Positions 23,801-37,650 are shown, numbered from the stretch's first letter. The stretch is 64,000 bases of DNA from Prinia subflava (GCF_021018805.1 NC_086251.1:16535098-16599097), one strand, 5' to 3'. Notes: generated by a model from the sequence alone, not told the origin. Translations and numbers: made by a program.

Positions 23801-26800
23801 TTTACCCTGTGACTGCATGTTTGAGACATGGGCTGCTGATAAGATACGCTTCTAGTTAAATGCAGCCCTCCTTCAGCTATGATTCACATTCAAAAGCAGT
23901 TAAGTGGTCCAGCTGCTCTGGACACAAGCCTTCCCTCTGCAAGAAAAGCACTTTCTGGAAGAGGTATCCTCACACAGCTTTGCTGGTAAGCAGGTTGTAT
24001 ACCCAAATACCAGAACTGTGCTCCAAAGCCTGACACTAGAGGCAGGGAGAAACACTCTTCCTGCCTTGCAATGGCCACTGTCACCTTAGCTCCATCAGAT
24101 GTGACTGGAGACCTACTTTACACCTTGCTCATTACTCTGAGCAGAAATCAGGGAATCTATAACTGAGCCTCCCTGTGTTCTGGAAGACTTAGGCATCCAC
24201 ACCAGCCATGTGTGGGTAGCATTTAATGGGCCAGTAGTAAATTACTGTCCCATGGGACCAGCAAGGCAGCCCCTGGGACCAGGAGGTGTGCAGCTCCTGT
24301 GATCAGAAAGCATCCTTGTCTTCTCAGTGGAATGCATGTGTCAAAGCAAAATGGAAATAGGACACTACCTGAGCATTAACCCTGTGGTTTCCTTGAGTTC
24401 CACAGGGAACCTCAGTGCTCCATTTGCTTCTCCTGTGGCCCATATTGCTTGGCCATTGCCATGAGCACATCAGACCGTACACGTGCAAGAAGACATTCTC
24501 AGCTGAAGGGCTGGAACAGTTCCTTCTACTGAACATCTGGACTTACACATATAAACTACTCAACACTCTCTTCCAGAATTACAGTCTTTCCTATCTTATC
24601 TCTCAAAAACCACTTATCAGCCCACGGCTTTCAGACTTCAGTCTCTCCCGTCTGCCAGAGTGGAACCCAGCCATGTTAAAACATGAATAACAGCAGCCCC
24701 TCTCTCCTCTCCCACGCTGATGGCGGCAGGTCCTCTGATGGGGGCTTGAACTTTGGGGGCAGCAGGAATAGCTCCATCCAAATACCCTTCTGCTGTGGAC
24801 GGGCAGAGGAAGTTTAGCAGAGTTTAACCGCAGGAAAATAGATCGCTGGAGCATGAATGCCTCCTCCCATCCTAAGCTGAGAAAGGTGACAAGCCTAATG
24901 TACATATTTATTCTCTTAATTATGATGACAGACAATAAGAAAACATTTGTAAGCTTGCATTGCTGCTGCTTCATGGGCTTTGGGCATGCCCTAGAACCTC
25001 TACATCAAACATGCACAACAAAAGACAGATTTGTGCTCGTAAATGAATATTAATAATTGGAAATAGTCTGGAGTTTTTGTCAAATAAAGACTTCCTTCTA
25101 ACTAAATAACTTTTTTTTAAATGCTAACAAAATGCTCAGAGAAAGTTTCATTTATGGTATATCAAAAGTGCTGTTTAGAAGGGGAGAGAAATTCTTTTAT
25201 TCTCCTCTCAGTTTTTCCTCTCCCTTTTCCTTTTAAAGAAAAGAAAGGTACAGAGAAGGAAGTGCAGGAGGGGCTTTTGAACTTGTGAGCCATGAAAACA
25301 CTTTGAGTTTCAGATTCATTGGGGATCAAAATTTCCACACACTCCCCTTCCAAACTTTTCAAATCTTTCCATAAAAATTCTGAAATGAAATGGAAATTTC
25401 TTCCTCTGAGCCATAAGGGATGACATCATTAGACTTCAGCATGGTGCTAAAAACATGTGTGTGTGCTGCAGCACCAGATACCAGTCTAGACATCACAGCA
25501 ACCAGAACCAAAGCAGACCAAGGGGGGTCTCAGCAAGCTGCTGGGGCTGGTGCTGCATCAGGCAGGATGGGGATGGGGCTGGGAGGAGGAAGGCAGTGAT
25601 GCTGCAGCAGAGGAAACCTTAACATAAAGTAGGATCATCACTAGCTGTGGAGTAGCTTAGCTAACATATTTCTCAGCTGTATGGACCGCACATGGGTCGT
25701 ACATGTTTTTGTTCAGCCCAAGAGAGGTCTGTCGCAAGAACAACTGTCTCTGCTTTTGTTATGAAACTGAAGTTCAGGCACAAATCTCGCCTGATGGGTC
25801 TCATTCCAGCAGCCAGGGATACAATCCAGAGAATAAACATGCTCATCAGGTACCAACTGGGAAATGGTGGGAACAAGATCTGTAATAGCAGTGGCAGGAA
25901 GAGAGGGTACAGGTGCCTTCCTTTCTCTTCCCCAAGTGTCCCCCCAACCCACATGCACTTTGGCCCCCATCAGTCAGTCCTCTCTGGCAAAAAATCATGC
26001 TTTCAGATGCTGCTGCCAAACCTCAGAAATGTATATTGCTGTTCTGGCTATGTTCAGGAGGAAGGGGAAGGGAAAGCAGTGTGCAATTTTCAACAGTTTC
26101 TCCTTGGAGAGGGGCCCCCTAATTTTCTGAAAGGGGCCATCGAGGAGGGGGGAGAAAAGCAAGAGGCTCTGTCCCATTTTTATCCCTTTTCCCAAATTAG
26201 TTATACATGGGGAATTCACGATGGAGTTCCCTCTTTGGGCTCTGAGCCTCAAAACATTTCATAACATGCAGAGTCCTTCTAAAACCTTTTGATCACACCC
26301 CTTCCAAGACTGCTGTGTTAATGTGCAGAGCTGTGCACATGGGCAGATGCTGAAGGGAAGGACAGGCAGCAGAAGTATCCTGCTCTTGTGTCACTGCAGA
26401 TAGGATTTGCAAGACAACCACAGCAAGGGTAAAAACCCTACAAGAAACCACAATCCACGGGACAAAACAACTGTGGGACGAAGGCTTCTGGTGGTGCTGT
26501 GAGAGCTCAGCAACATCAGCCACAAATCTCTTCCATGCTGCTGTCAGGACAACCTACCTGGAAACTTGAAGCTGGATCTTTGCCCTGTTGAAACCTAGTA
26601 CAGGGACTGCTCAGTGCTCTTTATTCAGAGGGAAATTACCCAGTCTGCACAGAAACAACCCAAAATAGAGATATTCACTCAACCTTATGCCCTGACCAAG
26701 CAGGTTTGACATCAAGCAAGGACCACTAAGTGCCAAGACTGGAGATGATTTCCACAAGCCCATGAGAGGCTGGAAACCTTGGGATTACAGCACACCTCCC

Positions 26801-26967
26801 TGCCCTATGTGTTTTGATTACAGTCCTTCATAGCGTCAAAACCTTAAAGATAGAATAAATTGCTACTGGACTTAAGTAATTTAGGATTCTGCAGTCCAGT
26901 CACAGTTTTTCAGCTGACCAAGAAGGGCAGAAACCTCTCCTCAGATTAACCAGCCTGAGGTCTGCAA

Positions 26968-27048
26968 GCCAAGATCCTCAAAGGCATGAGATCCTCTTAG
27001 AAATCAGTGGTACTTGGGCATTTTAGTAAATATATTCAGGGACCTGGA
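26968..27048. repeat. Ancient palindromic amniote repeat copy
   Basis: The left end reads GCCAAGATCCTCAAAGGCAT and the right end ATTTTAGTAAATATATTCAG followed by GGACCTGG. Between them lies GAAATCAGTGG. This resembles an old non-autonomous DNA-transposon-like repeat of reptiles and birds whose ends are near-perfect inverted repeats (CCCAGATCCTCAAAGGTATTT and its complement) flanking a centre with ATTGAAATCAATGG. The terminal symmetry is still partly visible: GATCCTCAAAGG against a decayed complement ending in GGACCTGG. It is about 80 bp long and heavily mutated. I do not give a family name because I cannot recall it safely. Confidence 0.45.
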
Positions 27049-28066
27049 CTGAAACACCAATGCCCACCCCCCTAAAAAAATATGTTAAGTGTCTGAAAAA
27101 GTTTACAAAGGTGACTGTAAGACTGATGCATTTCTGGAAGTCTAAGAAGAGGTATTGGTATTTTGCTAAATTTTACTCAATACTTCTTATTAAAAAAAAA
27201 GCTCAACTGGTTTAATTAAAATTCATGGTAAATAAATTTCCTTTCTAAAGCGCCAGTGCTTTGTATGGACACATTCAAAGGCATTTACTTCCATTTGGTT
27301 AAACTTCATAACTGACTCTTCTAAATGTTTCCACATGGTGGCTTGAATTATTTTTTTTCTTTTTCTTTTTAACTAAATCAATTTTAAACCAATTTTCATT
27401 ACATTGGTGGTTTTGCTTGTCCACAAGGCCTGTGGGCCTCTAGGATGTTAAAACTTGGCATGAAATTCAGCCCAAAATGCCAAGTGCTGAAACCCAGTGA
27501 AAATGAAACCATTACAATCTATAGGGGAAGCTGCCTGCCACTCAGCCCTGCCCATGCTGCCGGCTGGACTGAGAGCACCTTCCCTGGGGCACCAGTCCTA
27601 CACCAAACTGCATGCTAGGAATGGCTAAAACTCACCTCTGGACACTGCCACTGCTCCATCCTAAGCAGGTTTGGGATTTGGCAGCAGTGAGCTCAAATCC
27701 TGGCTGGTGGAAATGGCTTGAAGCACAGCCTGTGAGAAGATCAAAATCCTGATCAGGAGCCTCTTTAAAACTGTGGCTTCAAAGCTGACTGGAAACCTGG
27801 CCCTGGGCTTCCTTGCAATTCAGCTTGGGTTTGCAAACTTGGCTGGTGTTAGGTTTATTGCACCTAGTTTGGGGCTTTATTGTGAACATTTTGCAGAGAT
27901 TTAGCTCTTGAAATTAAACGGGCTCTGTTGTTCAGAGCCTGGACCAGTGTCCCTAATATCCATAAACTCCATACCAATCTATTTATTTTCATGTAAAAGT
28001 ACTTGAGGTCTGATGCTTTATTTTCCAGGTAGAGGTCGTTGCTGTGTATTATCAAGTGAGTAAAAT

Positions 28067-28099
28067 CGGATGGATGGATGGATGGGTGGATGGATGGGG
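28067..28099 (+). repeat. GGAT tetranucleotide microsatellite
   Basis: About eight GGAT units, with one GGGT interruption at 28084-28087, ending in a G run. Confidence 0.9.
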
Positions 28100-28529
28100 A
28101 CTACTTACTGCTGCACATTGGAGGGCCTTGACTTATAAAGCAATTTTTTAAACTGGTAAGGAGTGAGGTTTGTTATGGTCCTGTTTTCCACCACTGAGTC
28201 TAGTTAAGCAAACCAAAAGGCAAAATGATGACTTGTAGAAGCACCCAGCAACTGGGAGTTCAAAGCAAAGACAGCAGCCTTAGAAGAAACACCAGCAGAG
28301 GTGAAGGTTTCCTCCCTCTCAGAAGGTTTGGAGCAATGAAGAAAACCAATAATACTGCTGGCTTCCAACACTACTGCTTTTAATACCTCTCTAGAAGTAG
28401 AAAAGAATGGGTTTATTTACTATTCAACTCCTTTTCCCCCACAAAAACCCTCAAAAATGGTGACCATTCAAAGCAGAGCAAAGATGGTTCTTGGCAAAGG
28501 TTCGGCATGGCTCCTGTTACTGAGGGGAA

Positions 28530-28662
28530 TGTGGTTGTGTTGCTAAGATAGTGGCCTAGGAGTCAGGCCACTCTTCTTGGCTATCCCACCACCCCACCGT
28601 GTAACCTTGGAAAGTCACGTTTTCCCTCCATGGTTCCACATTCCTTGCCATCCTGCGCCTCT
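28530..28662 (+). mobile_element. MIR-type SINE fragment
   Basis: GTGGCCTAGGAGTCAGGCCA is followed by GTGTAACCTTGGAAAGTCAC and TTTTCCCTCCATGGTTCCAC. This matches the middle of MIR-like amniote SINEs (CTAGGAGTCAGGA, then GTGTGACCTTGGGCAAGTCAC and a pyrimidine-rich TTTCCC block). The head and tail are not clearly present. The limits are approximate and the call is from memory of the consensus. Confidence 0.55.
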
Positions 28663-29599
28663 TGGCTATTCAGGCTGCCAGCTTTATGGTCCAAGTCTGT
28701 CTCCTACTGTTCTAGCTACCACCATAATTATGAGAATTTGATACATGCTGCATTCCAGCACCCCTTCCCACAGCGCTCTGTTAGACACCGTGCCAGCTTC
28801 TACCATCCCTTCTTGGGACATACATGCACTCTGAAAGACAATCTGCCACCAACATCCAGCCCCAAAGGGACTCCAACCCAGGGAGTCACTGTTCAGCAGT
28901 GACAGAGCAAAGGTATGTCCTTGAAGCACAAGAAATATGAGGGCTCTGCCCCGAGGTGCACCTCTGCCCCAGCATGCATTTGTCACAAGTGCTTGAGTAA
29001 GGCGAGGGTTTATCCCTGACCTCAGAGGGCCATTGAGCTTTCTGCAATCCCTTGACTTTGCAGCCTGGCATGCATGCACCTTTTTGCAGGCATGACTGCA
29101 CTGCATGCAGTTGCAGGGTCCTTTATGGCCAGCATAGCCCAAAGCACCAAGAGAATCTCTGGGTGTAACACTAGCACCTCTTTTCTTAACAGGGGCTAAA
29201 CCTCTGCTGTGCCAGAGGCAGGACTTTTACAAACAAAGCATGAGACCTTTTCCTTCCCTGTTTTACTCTAAGGATCCTTAACTCCAGGATCCACCACACC
29301 ACTGAGAGCATAGCTCCAGCTTCTGCTTCAAAATCTCATTGGAGGCTGATCCTCAAATGCCTTCAGGCAGCAGCTTGCTCAGGAGCTGCTAAATGATCTC
29401 TGGGTAAGGCCTCCCATGCTGGGCACTGGGCATACACTCATGGAAAGACAGTCCTGCATGAAGACTTCTCAGCCTCAACAGGGATGGGACACAAAGGGAA
29501 GGAGATTAAACAGTACTAGTGAGATCATCGTGTAGAGAATCGGTGAGGGTGGGATTAAAACTCAGGGAGCACCAATTAGCTGCCCTGCACACCAGGGCA

Positions 29600-29624
29600 C
29601 AGACACACACACACACGTGTGTAT
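29600..29624 (+). repeat. CA/TG dinucleotide repeat
   Basis: An (AC)n run changes to (GT)n at its end (ACACACGTGTGT), giving a self-complementary junction. Confidence 0.85.
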
Positions 29625-32600
29625 GTTTACATACGAATAAAGGTGGATGTGGACATACCTGTGAAGCTACAGTGACAAAGACTGAATGTGCACACACATG
29701 CACATCACGGCTGCAAGTGGCACCTTGTGATTTTCCCTGTGCTACCTGTCAGGTGCTCACAGTCCCCATGGAGTGTCCCTCCTGACCTGACCCAGCAGGA
29801 ACCCTGCCCCATTAGGACTTCTCCAGGCTGAGCCAGCACAAGAAACTGGATTTCCAAAGGTGCAGGCAGGACAGGCAGATGATTGCACTGAGATATGGTC
29901 TCAGCTCCTTCTCAGAGTTTGGTGCTGTGTGTTTTATCAACAAATAACATGCCTTTACTACTGCCAGCCCTGCTGAACCACTGAAGCTGCAGACAAGCAA
30001 GCTGTGTTTGCTTCTCTTTCATTTGTCATCAACACAATGGCCAGCCAAGTTCTCATTCCAGCATCTTACTTGTTGGTAACAACAAAAACAAGCAAAAAGG
30101 GAAAAGCTGATTTTTGGCAGGCTGTGGGTATTCAGAAGCGTGGTTTTGCATAGGTAAAGTGAAAAAGGCCCAGTATGAAAATCACTGAGGAAATATAAAC
30201 TTCAGAAAGCAAGAGCTGAAAACCAAAAGGTTGGTTAGGTTAGGCTGGTTAGGTTTTCAGATTCCCCTATTTTTGTACTCTGGGATGGTATTGTGTATGA
30301 ATCCTCTCCCTTCACCAACACAGGTGGGCCTCAAGTTAAGTGACAACTGAACTGGGTCAGAAGGAGACCAAAAAACTTTCTGCAAGTGTTTCACTTCCTA
30401 AGGGCTGCACTCAGGGACCACTCCAGGTCTGGATCACAGTCCTGCTGTTTACAGGCTGCAGAGCTCAGGGCAGGGAAAATGCAGGGAAGAACAGTGACAG
30501 ACACCACTGAGGGAATATCTCTGGAGTATGTTAGTAGGTTGCTGAAAGGGAGGAACAGTTTTGAAACATGAGCACAGAGATAAAAATCTATTCCAAGGTG
30601 AGGATGAGCTAAATACGTCAAAGTCCTTTCAGCACAATCTGAGCACATGTGAACCCATCTAAATAGTAAACAGCGCATTTACCACTAATAGCCTCCTAAT
30701 TTATTTATGGAGCCCCATCACACTGAGAATCTCTGTCATCTCCTTCACACACCAATCACCTGGCACCAGAGGAGCTCTGCCCTGCCTTTGCTACCTGTTT
30801 TTAGAGATAAGCGCTAAATAACAGAGCCCTGCAAAACACGATAAGGCCCACGCTTCAAGATGGTTGACTGAAAATACTCATTTTCCAACTTGGGGACATT
30901 TCACAGGCTGTCTTAGTGCCTTGGAGCATCTCAAGCAGCGGAAGGAAGAGGAAATACAAGCACAGAAGCCAACAGAATCAGCCCCAGGGTTGGGGAATCC
31001 CTCCTCACATGTATACATGTGCATATGGATATATATCCACATTTGTCACTGCTATGGCAACTAAGACAACAAAGATATCCTTTTAAAGGCCCTGCAGTAA
31101 GGAGGAAAAATATTTTGCTATATATATCACTGCCTATTGACGTCAAAAAAATAACTTAAAATAAACTAACCTGTAAGTTTGGATCACGCTGGTCCTTTTT
31201 CCTCCTCTGTGGATATTGGAATAACGTTCACGTCACAATGACCATCTGTTACCTTTCATGGAAAAAGTAACTGAAGAGAGCTGAGCTAGAAAGTTTTCTA
31301 TCAAACCCTCTCACACAGTTTCACTGAAGGAACATAAAAAGCCCCCTCTCCTAAAACCTGTGGAGCACTGTAATCCTGAGGGTGTCATTCAGTCCTTCCA
31401 CAGGCAAAACCCATACTGACATCAGAGGGAAACTGCCAATTTTGGTAATTAGTAAAAACTAAGAACCTGTGGTAAGCTGTGATAATTAATTCAGCTAAGC
31501 AGCTAAAAAGTTCACTGGGAAAAAAGCAAGCTGGCAGAAGGAAGTCTGGGCTGAATTGTAAAAAGAAAACATCCATTTAAAAGTCATTTTAGGAAGTTTG
31601 TTTCCACAGCAAAGATCTTGTAGATCAGGGCACCTTACCTCTTGTGCATGTGCCTGCAGCACCATGCACAGTGGGACTGACATAACTTGTGCTCTTTCCA
31701 CTAATGCTATCAGTGCAATTATTTTATTGACAGCACTGAGTTGCTCCTGTACATCCAATAAATAGAGGTAAATGGATTTATGAGGCAGAGAGGAAGGAAG
31801 GGAATTTAGGACCTTAGTTTGCACTAGGCTGTACCAATACAACCCGACTAAAGTCAAAGTCCAAGGTAATCAAGTACAAGCAATGCAGTGAGAAGCCCTG
31901 CAGCTGGATGCTGGTGATGGTTCACACATGCAAGGCATGGGGGCATCTTTGGACTGGGGCTGCTCTGCAGCTCCTTGCCCAGTGCCCAGAATCATCAAAT
32001 GCAGCATCTCCCATCCCTTGGCTAGCAGGAGGAGATGCGAAATAAACGTCAGCTATGCTCCTATCCCAAATAATCTATTTTGCTCGCCTCAGGAAGATTG
32101 TGGGTAACTCTCTCAAGTCCCTTTTGGCTCAACATGTCTTTTAATCTGGCTTAAATGAGGCTGAACTGCCTGCATGTCCCATCAGAGCCCCACAGAGTGG
32201 GCTGAGGTGTTCTCAGAGCATGAGATATGCCACGATTCTCTCGAAAGCACCAGGAATATTTCAAAGCAACAGAATTTATTAGAGGTTTTTTTGAAGGCAG
32301 ATCTCTCTTACTCAGTAGGGTGAGTTTGAACAGATATAGCAAATGCAATGAGTCACTGGAGCATTGTGGGCCGTTCTACACTATTAAGTCATCTGCAAGC
32401 CCATGGTGAACCCATTTGCAATGTGGTATTACACGGCCACTTGATGTGTTGTGGATTTGGGTCTGTTCCTCTTCTCCTCAGGGGTTGTTTTTCTTTCCTT
32501 TTTGTTTTTCTTTTTGTAAGTCAATCTACAGACTAGAAGTAAGAAGAACTAACATGATTTGAGCAGGTTTGAATCAGACTTATGAAAGAAAATCACCGAT

Positions 32601-33742
32601 CACATAGGTTTTTTAGAGGTTCAGAAATTTGCCTTCCCTCAAATTCTCCTAAGCCACTTGGCTTTCAAAACTGCTGGAATTGCTGCAATTCTCACCCCTC
32701 CTGCCCATCTGTCCCAAATTTCCCTCTAAGCACAGGAAATCAGAGTTTGATTTACCCCTGGGCTGCAGAGGAGCACTGACAGCCCTCATCCAGCAAGGTG
32801 GTAATTCAGTATCCTATGTTACTTAACTCCCAATTGGTGTGCATTAAGATACACATCGACTTTTCTCACATCTGCTGTTATCTCCCAAATTCGTCTGCCA
32901 TCTCCTGTGCCATCAGTCACTTCAGCTCTCCCCTACAACAATTTCCTGAAGTACTTTGCCTAGAGATTGCCTTCAGTGGCTCAGCCTGCAGGGCCTTTAC
33001 CTTGTGGACATGCATAAAAGACATAATGTTAGAGCCCCTCCTTATTTTTAAATCTTTATAACATCCAGTCTCCCCGTATAGTTTCTCTCATGGTAGAGGA
33101 AAAGGGATAGGCATCTTTTGGAGATCTCCTCCCTTCCTTTCCTCACCTGCCTATATGAATTTAGGAAGACAGCAATATTTCTACTGACAGTAGTCTTCTC
33201 CAGCCCTGATTTGTGGAAGCTTTCAGAGAAACACCTGGCACAGTACCTCCCCTCATCCTTTTCCCAGCAAAGACCTTCCTTTGCTTTCTTCCTGTACCCC
33301 ATTTCTATCTAACACCCTCCTTCATAGGAGGTCACACAGGCATCCAGAAGTCCTGCTGAGTGCTTCTTTCACCTTTTATTAATGCCAAGTTTAATGCCAC
33401 CCCTTCTCACCACCCTGAACGGGTCCAGATGGGATGTACCAGGTTCTCAGAGGGGCCCTGCATCTCTCTTTTCAAAAAGGGAGCTGCTCTTGCAAGGTCT
33501 GTTGCTTTTTTTTTTGGCGGAGATGTAGCTGAGACAGGTTTATCTAAAGACCATGAAAGGGCTAGGTGGTTGCTGAACACCAGAATAAGGAAAAAAAAAA
33601 AAAAAAGCTGTAGCTGGTAGCTGCACAACATAGTTGGACATTTCACCAAGGCTGAAATACTAAAAATATGGGAAGTTTTTATAGTACACTGCGCTGTACC
33701 TAGAAAGCTATAGGATCACTGTGGGACGAGTCAGACTGGCAG

Positions 33743-33775
33743 CCTTATGTCTGACATAAGTTATGTCTGACAGCT
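33743..33775. repeat. Short hairpin plus direct repeat
   Basis: CTTATGT and ACATAAG (33744-33760) form a 7-bp stem with loop CTG. The 12-mer TTATGTCTGACA occurs twice, at 33745-33756 and 33761-33772, and the whole is bordered by GCAGC and GCTGC. This is a compact local duplication with inversion symmetry, likely of replication-slippage origin. Confidence 0.5.
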
Positions 33776-34126
33776 GCTAGTCCTGAGGTGCTTGGCAGGG
33801 AGAAATCTAGCTCTGATACCACAGGCCAGAAATCAGAGGAATGCCTTTTTCTCTACCACAAAGAAGAAACATATAAGCAATATGCTCTAAAGCAGAGATT
33901 GCATAAAAAAAAGGCTGGCCACAGAATAACTTACAATTGATCTCAGGCTGAATATGGAAACACGTTACTTTGAAGATGTCTGTCAAAGACCTTGGTTAAA
34001 ACCCCAATAGTGGCAAAGATCCAAGAGAAAGAGAAACAGAGAGGGGATACGGGGAGGCCTAAATTGAACAGTCATTTGTCAAGAGAATTGAAGTAGAAAA
34101 ATGATGTGGAGTTCAAAGTCAGTGTC

Positions 34127-34230
34127 AAAAAAAAAAAAAAAAACACAACACAACACAACACAACACAACAAAAAACCAACAAGCCAACCAACCAACAAAC
34201 AAACAAAAAACAACAACAAAAAAAACACAC
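34127..34230 (+). repeat. A run, CACAA pentanucleotide array and CAAC-rich tract
   Basis: Seventeen A residues are followed by about five CACAA units and then irregular CCAAC/AAAC units. The long minus-strand frame over it is low complexity and not a gene. Confidence 0.9.
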
Positions 34231-35226
34231 GTATATCTACAAGCATAGCTGAAACAAACCAGACTTGGTGAGAAAATGCTACAGCACAACTCCTGTGTGC
34301 AAGGTCACTAAACAGCAGCTCCCTCACCCCACCCAGCTTCTCCTCAGCCGCAGCAGAGGTACCTTGACGGAGGAGGGAAGCACCAGGGCAGACAGACAGG
34401 CTTGGGTGGGAGGGTGATGAGAAGCCAGCTCTGCACACACATGGTTTGACACTCTCCATTGTGGGAAAACCCAACATGGGTGGGTTTGTTCTCCTCTTTG
34501 AGTACACCCCCTCACATCCAACCATTTTGGATTTTTACCCTCTTTAAGATGAACCTAGGTTTGGTGTGAGCATTTCTGAGGACTAGCATGCTGTGCATTT
34601 CTCAGCCCACCAGTGGCACTTCTTATCTTTTAATTCCAAACTTTACAGCAACTTTCCCTGCCTTGCTCTTCTAAAAGCAAATGCAGTTTGCGCTGCCTGA
34701 AGTTGGCAACACTATTTGCTTAGACACCAGTGTCCAGAAAAAATGGGTCATGCTGGTAAGGGGTATTTCTTTGAAAGCTGTCACAGACCACATGTATATG
34801 TGTATCAAGGGATGAGCCCTGAAGGCATCACAAACATCACACTCAGAAAAGCTCCCCTTGCCTGAAGGCACTAAGGATGGCAACTGGATAGGTTCAGTCT
34901 GTGGACCAAAAGGGGATCAGAAGGACTAACCAGCTTCTCATAGAAGACAAAAAGATGGAGCCTTCTCTTTCTGCATGCTAAAGCACCAAATACATTAGAG
35001 GAAGATTATCCAGAAACCAGCATATGCTGGTTCTTTTTTTATGCTGAATGTGTCAGCAAGGTCTTGGCAGACTATGGGGAAAAAACAGAGTATCTATAAG
35101 ATTTCAAGGTTGTCACAGATCAGTAACCTCAGCTGAGGTCTGTTATAGTTATTCAGCAATGACCCCATCTCTTCTTTCATCTTAGGATTCCACCAGTTTC
35201 ATCCACTTGCTTGCTTTCCTTTTCCT

Positions 35227-35228
<2 letters not shown>

Positions 35229-35269
<41 letters not shown>
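35229..35269 (+). repeat. 41-nt T homopolymer
   Basis: An unbroken T run flanked by CCTTCTT and CCTTTTTCC. No gene, SINE body or pol III promoter adjoins it. The exact length is likely unreliable because homopolymers are error-prone in assembly. Confidence 0.9.
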
Positions 35270-37605
35270 CCTTTTTCCTGTTCATCCTGCAAAACAAGGT
35301 GCCGCTGCCATGTTCCTTTGCTGGAGTTTCACCAAGCCTGGACCCTCCCGGTGGAGTTTTGCCAGATATGCCACAAAGTCACACAATGCATTGCCATGGA
35401 CAAAATGTCATGTATATAAATATATAATTTCATGGAGGAAATGTCAGGTCAGCTGAGGACCTGACAGCAAGGTGAGTCACTTCAGGCAAGTTGGTTTAGA
35501 AGATCAGGGTAAAGCTCTGAAAAAGCAAATCCTCCTGGGTGGGTATCAAGTTGGCCAGGTCCTCAGTGGATACAAACTGTCATAGTTCCATGCAAATCAT
35601 CTGGAAAACGATACCCTGGTTGGCAAGCTGCTAAGGTAACAAGTATACCCCAGGGCAGTGCCAACTAATGCTGGCTGTGGACCTGCCCATTAGCTCTATT
35701 GGTAGTATCAGCTTATGTGAACATATTTGTGGCTCTGGTAAACCTGGAAAAAATGACATTTCCATGAGTTTGATGAGAAGTGAAACATTTGATGCTTTGG
35801 TCTCAAATTTTCTGCTGTCTTCCACAAGAAACAAAGGACAAGGTTTTACGAATGGCCTTCTCCTTTTTCCACCGTTTGGGGCAAATGTAGGAAAAATTGT
35901 TATCTATGGAATTTCAGAACTTGTTCTTTAACGCAAAACACCAAAACCACCAGAAATAACAGCCTCCTGGAAAATGTAAGATTTAACTTTGCCCTAAGCC
36001 AAAATTGCATACTGATTGCTATTCATCATTCTGCTCCCCTCCTATGTACTCTATACGTCTCCAAAAGCTTACCACGGCAATCAGAGTTCAAGGAGTAGCT
36101 GGATGAAGCCACTCTTTCCAAAACAGGTAATCCCCACATCTCTGTTAAGAAATGCCATTCTCCAGAAGAGACTGGACAGCTGTTCTTTGTTGATATCCAG
36201 TCTCCCAGGACCTTCAGCAAACACATTCAGGAACCTGGTTACGGTCTAGGATAATATTTCCTTCCAGACTTGTCAGGATATGACAGGTTTTTTCCAAGTT
36301 ACCAGTGCCTGCACACAACCTGAATTCCAAAGGACAACTCCACGGCCCTTGTGCTGTTTGTTGAGCCTGCAGCCCACCTCATCTATCCAGCTGCCGGGAA
36401 CCCACCCAAGGATGATGCTCCAGTACTGGAGATGTGAAAGCCTCTCCAGATCTTGGGGAAATCCAGAAGGTTATCAGCTGCTTCTCCTTGTCCTGGCAGT
36501 AGGAAACTTTAAAAGATGGGTGTGCACTATGGATTTCTCCACTAACCTCCACCAGCTGAGCTTTTTTGCCCATCTCTCATCTTCAACATTTATGAAACAG
36601 GAGCAGAAATATCTGCCTCCCTTAAGAAGATCAGATTCATTAGGGCTCTCTTCCCCTGTCTTAGGTTTTACTCACCCCCTTGTGAAAGGATTCCTACAGG
36701 TTGAGCATCAAGGAAAGGCCATCTACAGCTGTATAGGGATGTCCTGTAGCATCCCTGTGTACCCTGGGGAGGTCTGGGAGTGGTTCTTGCTCCAGGCCTG
36801 GCTGCAATAAGCTGTGTGGGTCTGTGTGCTTTGCATAACAGGGCACCACAGAGGGGGCCAGGGTCCAACTTAGAGCACACTGTCTTAGCACAGCCCTGCC
36901 ACGCTGTACCTCTGACCCCTGAGCCCTACAACACTCACAGGGAATTAGAGAAATTCTGCATTGCACTGTGCTCACTTGTCCTCTCCCTGTTCAGCACCAG
37001 CTGAGGACAGATCTATGCTTTGCTTTGCTTTGCTCTTCCTGTGTTTATTCCTAAGCCAACCAAAACACTCTTTGTGCTGCAGAGCAAGTCACCTATGACA
37101 TGGGACCCTTATTTTTGAGCTAGGGGTGAACTGGAGACATGAGTCTGCCAGATCATCTGTGGAACATGCTGGTGGCAGATGGTATATAAACATTTGTTTT
37201 CTTATTACTCAAGAAGGGAAAACAATTGGGAAAGCAAAAGTTTCTTCTTTTTTTTTTTATTCAAAAATTTAAGTTAATGAATGGAAAAAATCAACAAACT
37301 TCTGAAATTCTTTTTGATAAACAGGATTTTGTCTTAAAAAAAAAAAGAGGGACTTGGCAGGGTTGAAGTCTGCTATTTTTCATTAGGACAAGATGATGGT
37401 ATGGCAGGAATGCAGGACAGAGTGGTGCAGATGTGTGAAAGCATTTAGGAAAAGGCACCTAGGGATTAGAGAAGTGCCTGTTCCCAAAATGGGTTGATCT
37501 GAGGTAAAGGAAACCTTTGGGATAGGAAGATAGTAAACCCCTCCCCCGCCCCTTTTATAGTGAGAATAAACAGTTTTACGATATTTCCACCAAACAGGGA
37601 GAGAG

Positions 37606-37650
<45 letters not shown>
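37606..37650 (+). repeat. 33-nt A homopolymer plus 11-nt A run
   Basis: GAGAG is followed by 33 A, one G and 11 A. It is not preceded by a polyadenylation signal at the expected distance or by any recognisable retrocopy. It lies 2.3 kb from the T run at 35229-35269 and in the opposite sense. Confidence 0.9.

Larger units (their letters stand above)
29142..34126. other. No gene recognised
   Basis: Unique sequence with a CA repeat at 29.6 kb and GGTTAGGTTAGG-like repeats near 30230-30255. An A run lies at 33591-33606 and a T run at 33506-33515. The longest frame is 120 codons (minus, 31857-31495), with no domain. Confidence 0.6.

Noticed and set aside
25692..26264. A 190-codon plus-strand frame
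   Set aside because: Up to three plus-strand frames and two minus-strand frames are open in the same interval and no domain or motif is recognisable.
30225..30260. Telomere-like repeats (GGTTAGGTTAGG)
   Set aside because: The unit is irregular and lacks the TTAGGG hexamer in tandem.
36280..36810. A 176-codon plus-strand frame
   Set aside because: No recognisable domain, irregular composition, and no splice or promoter context.
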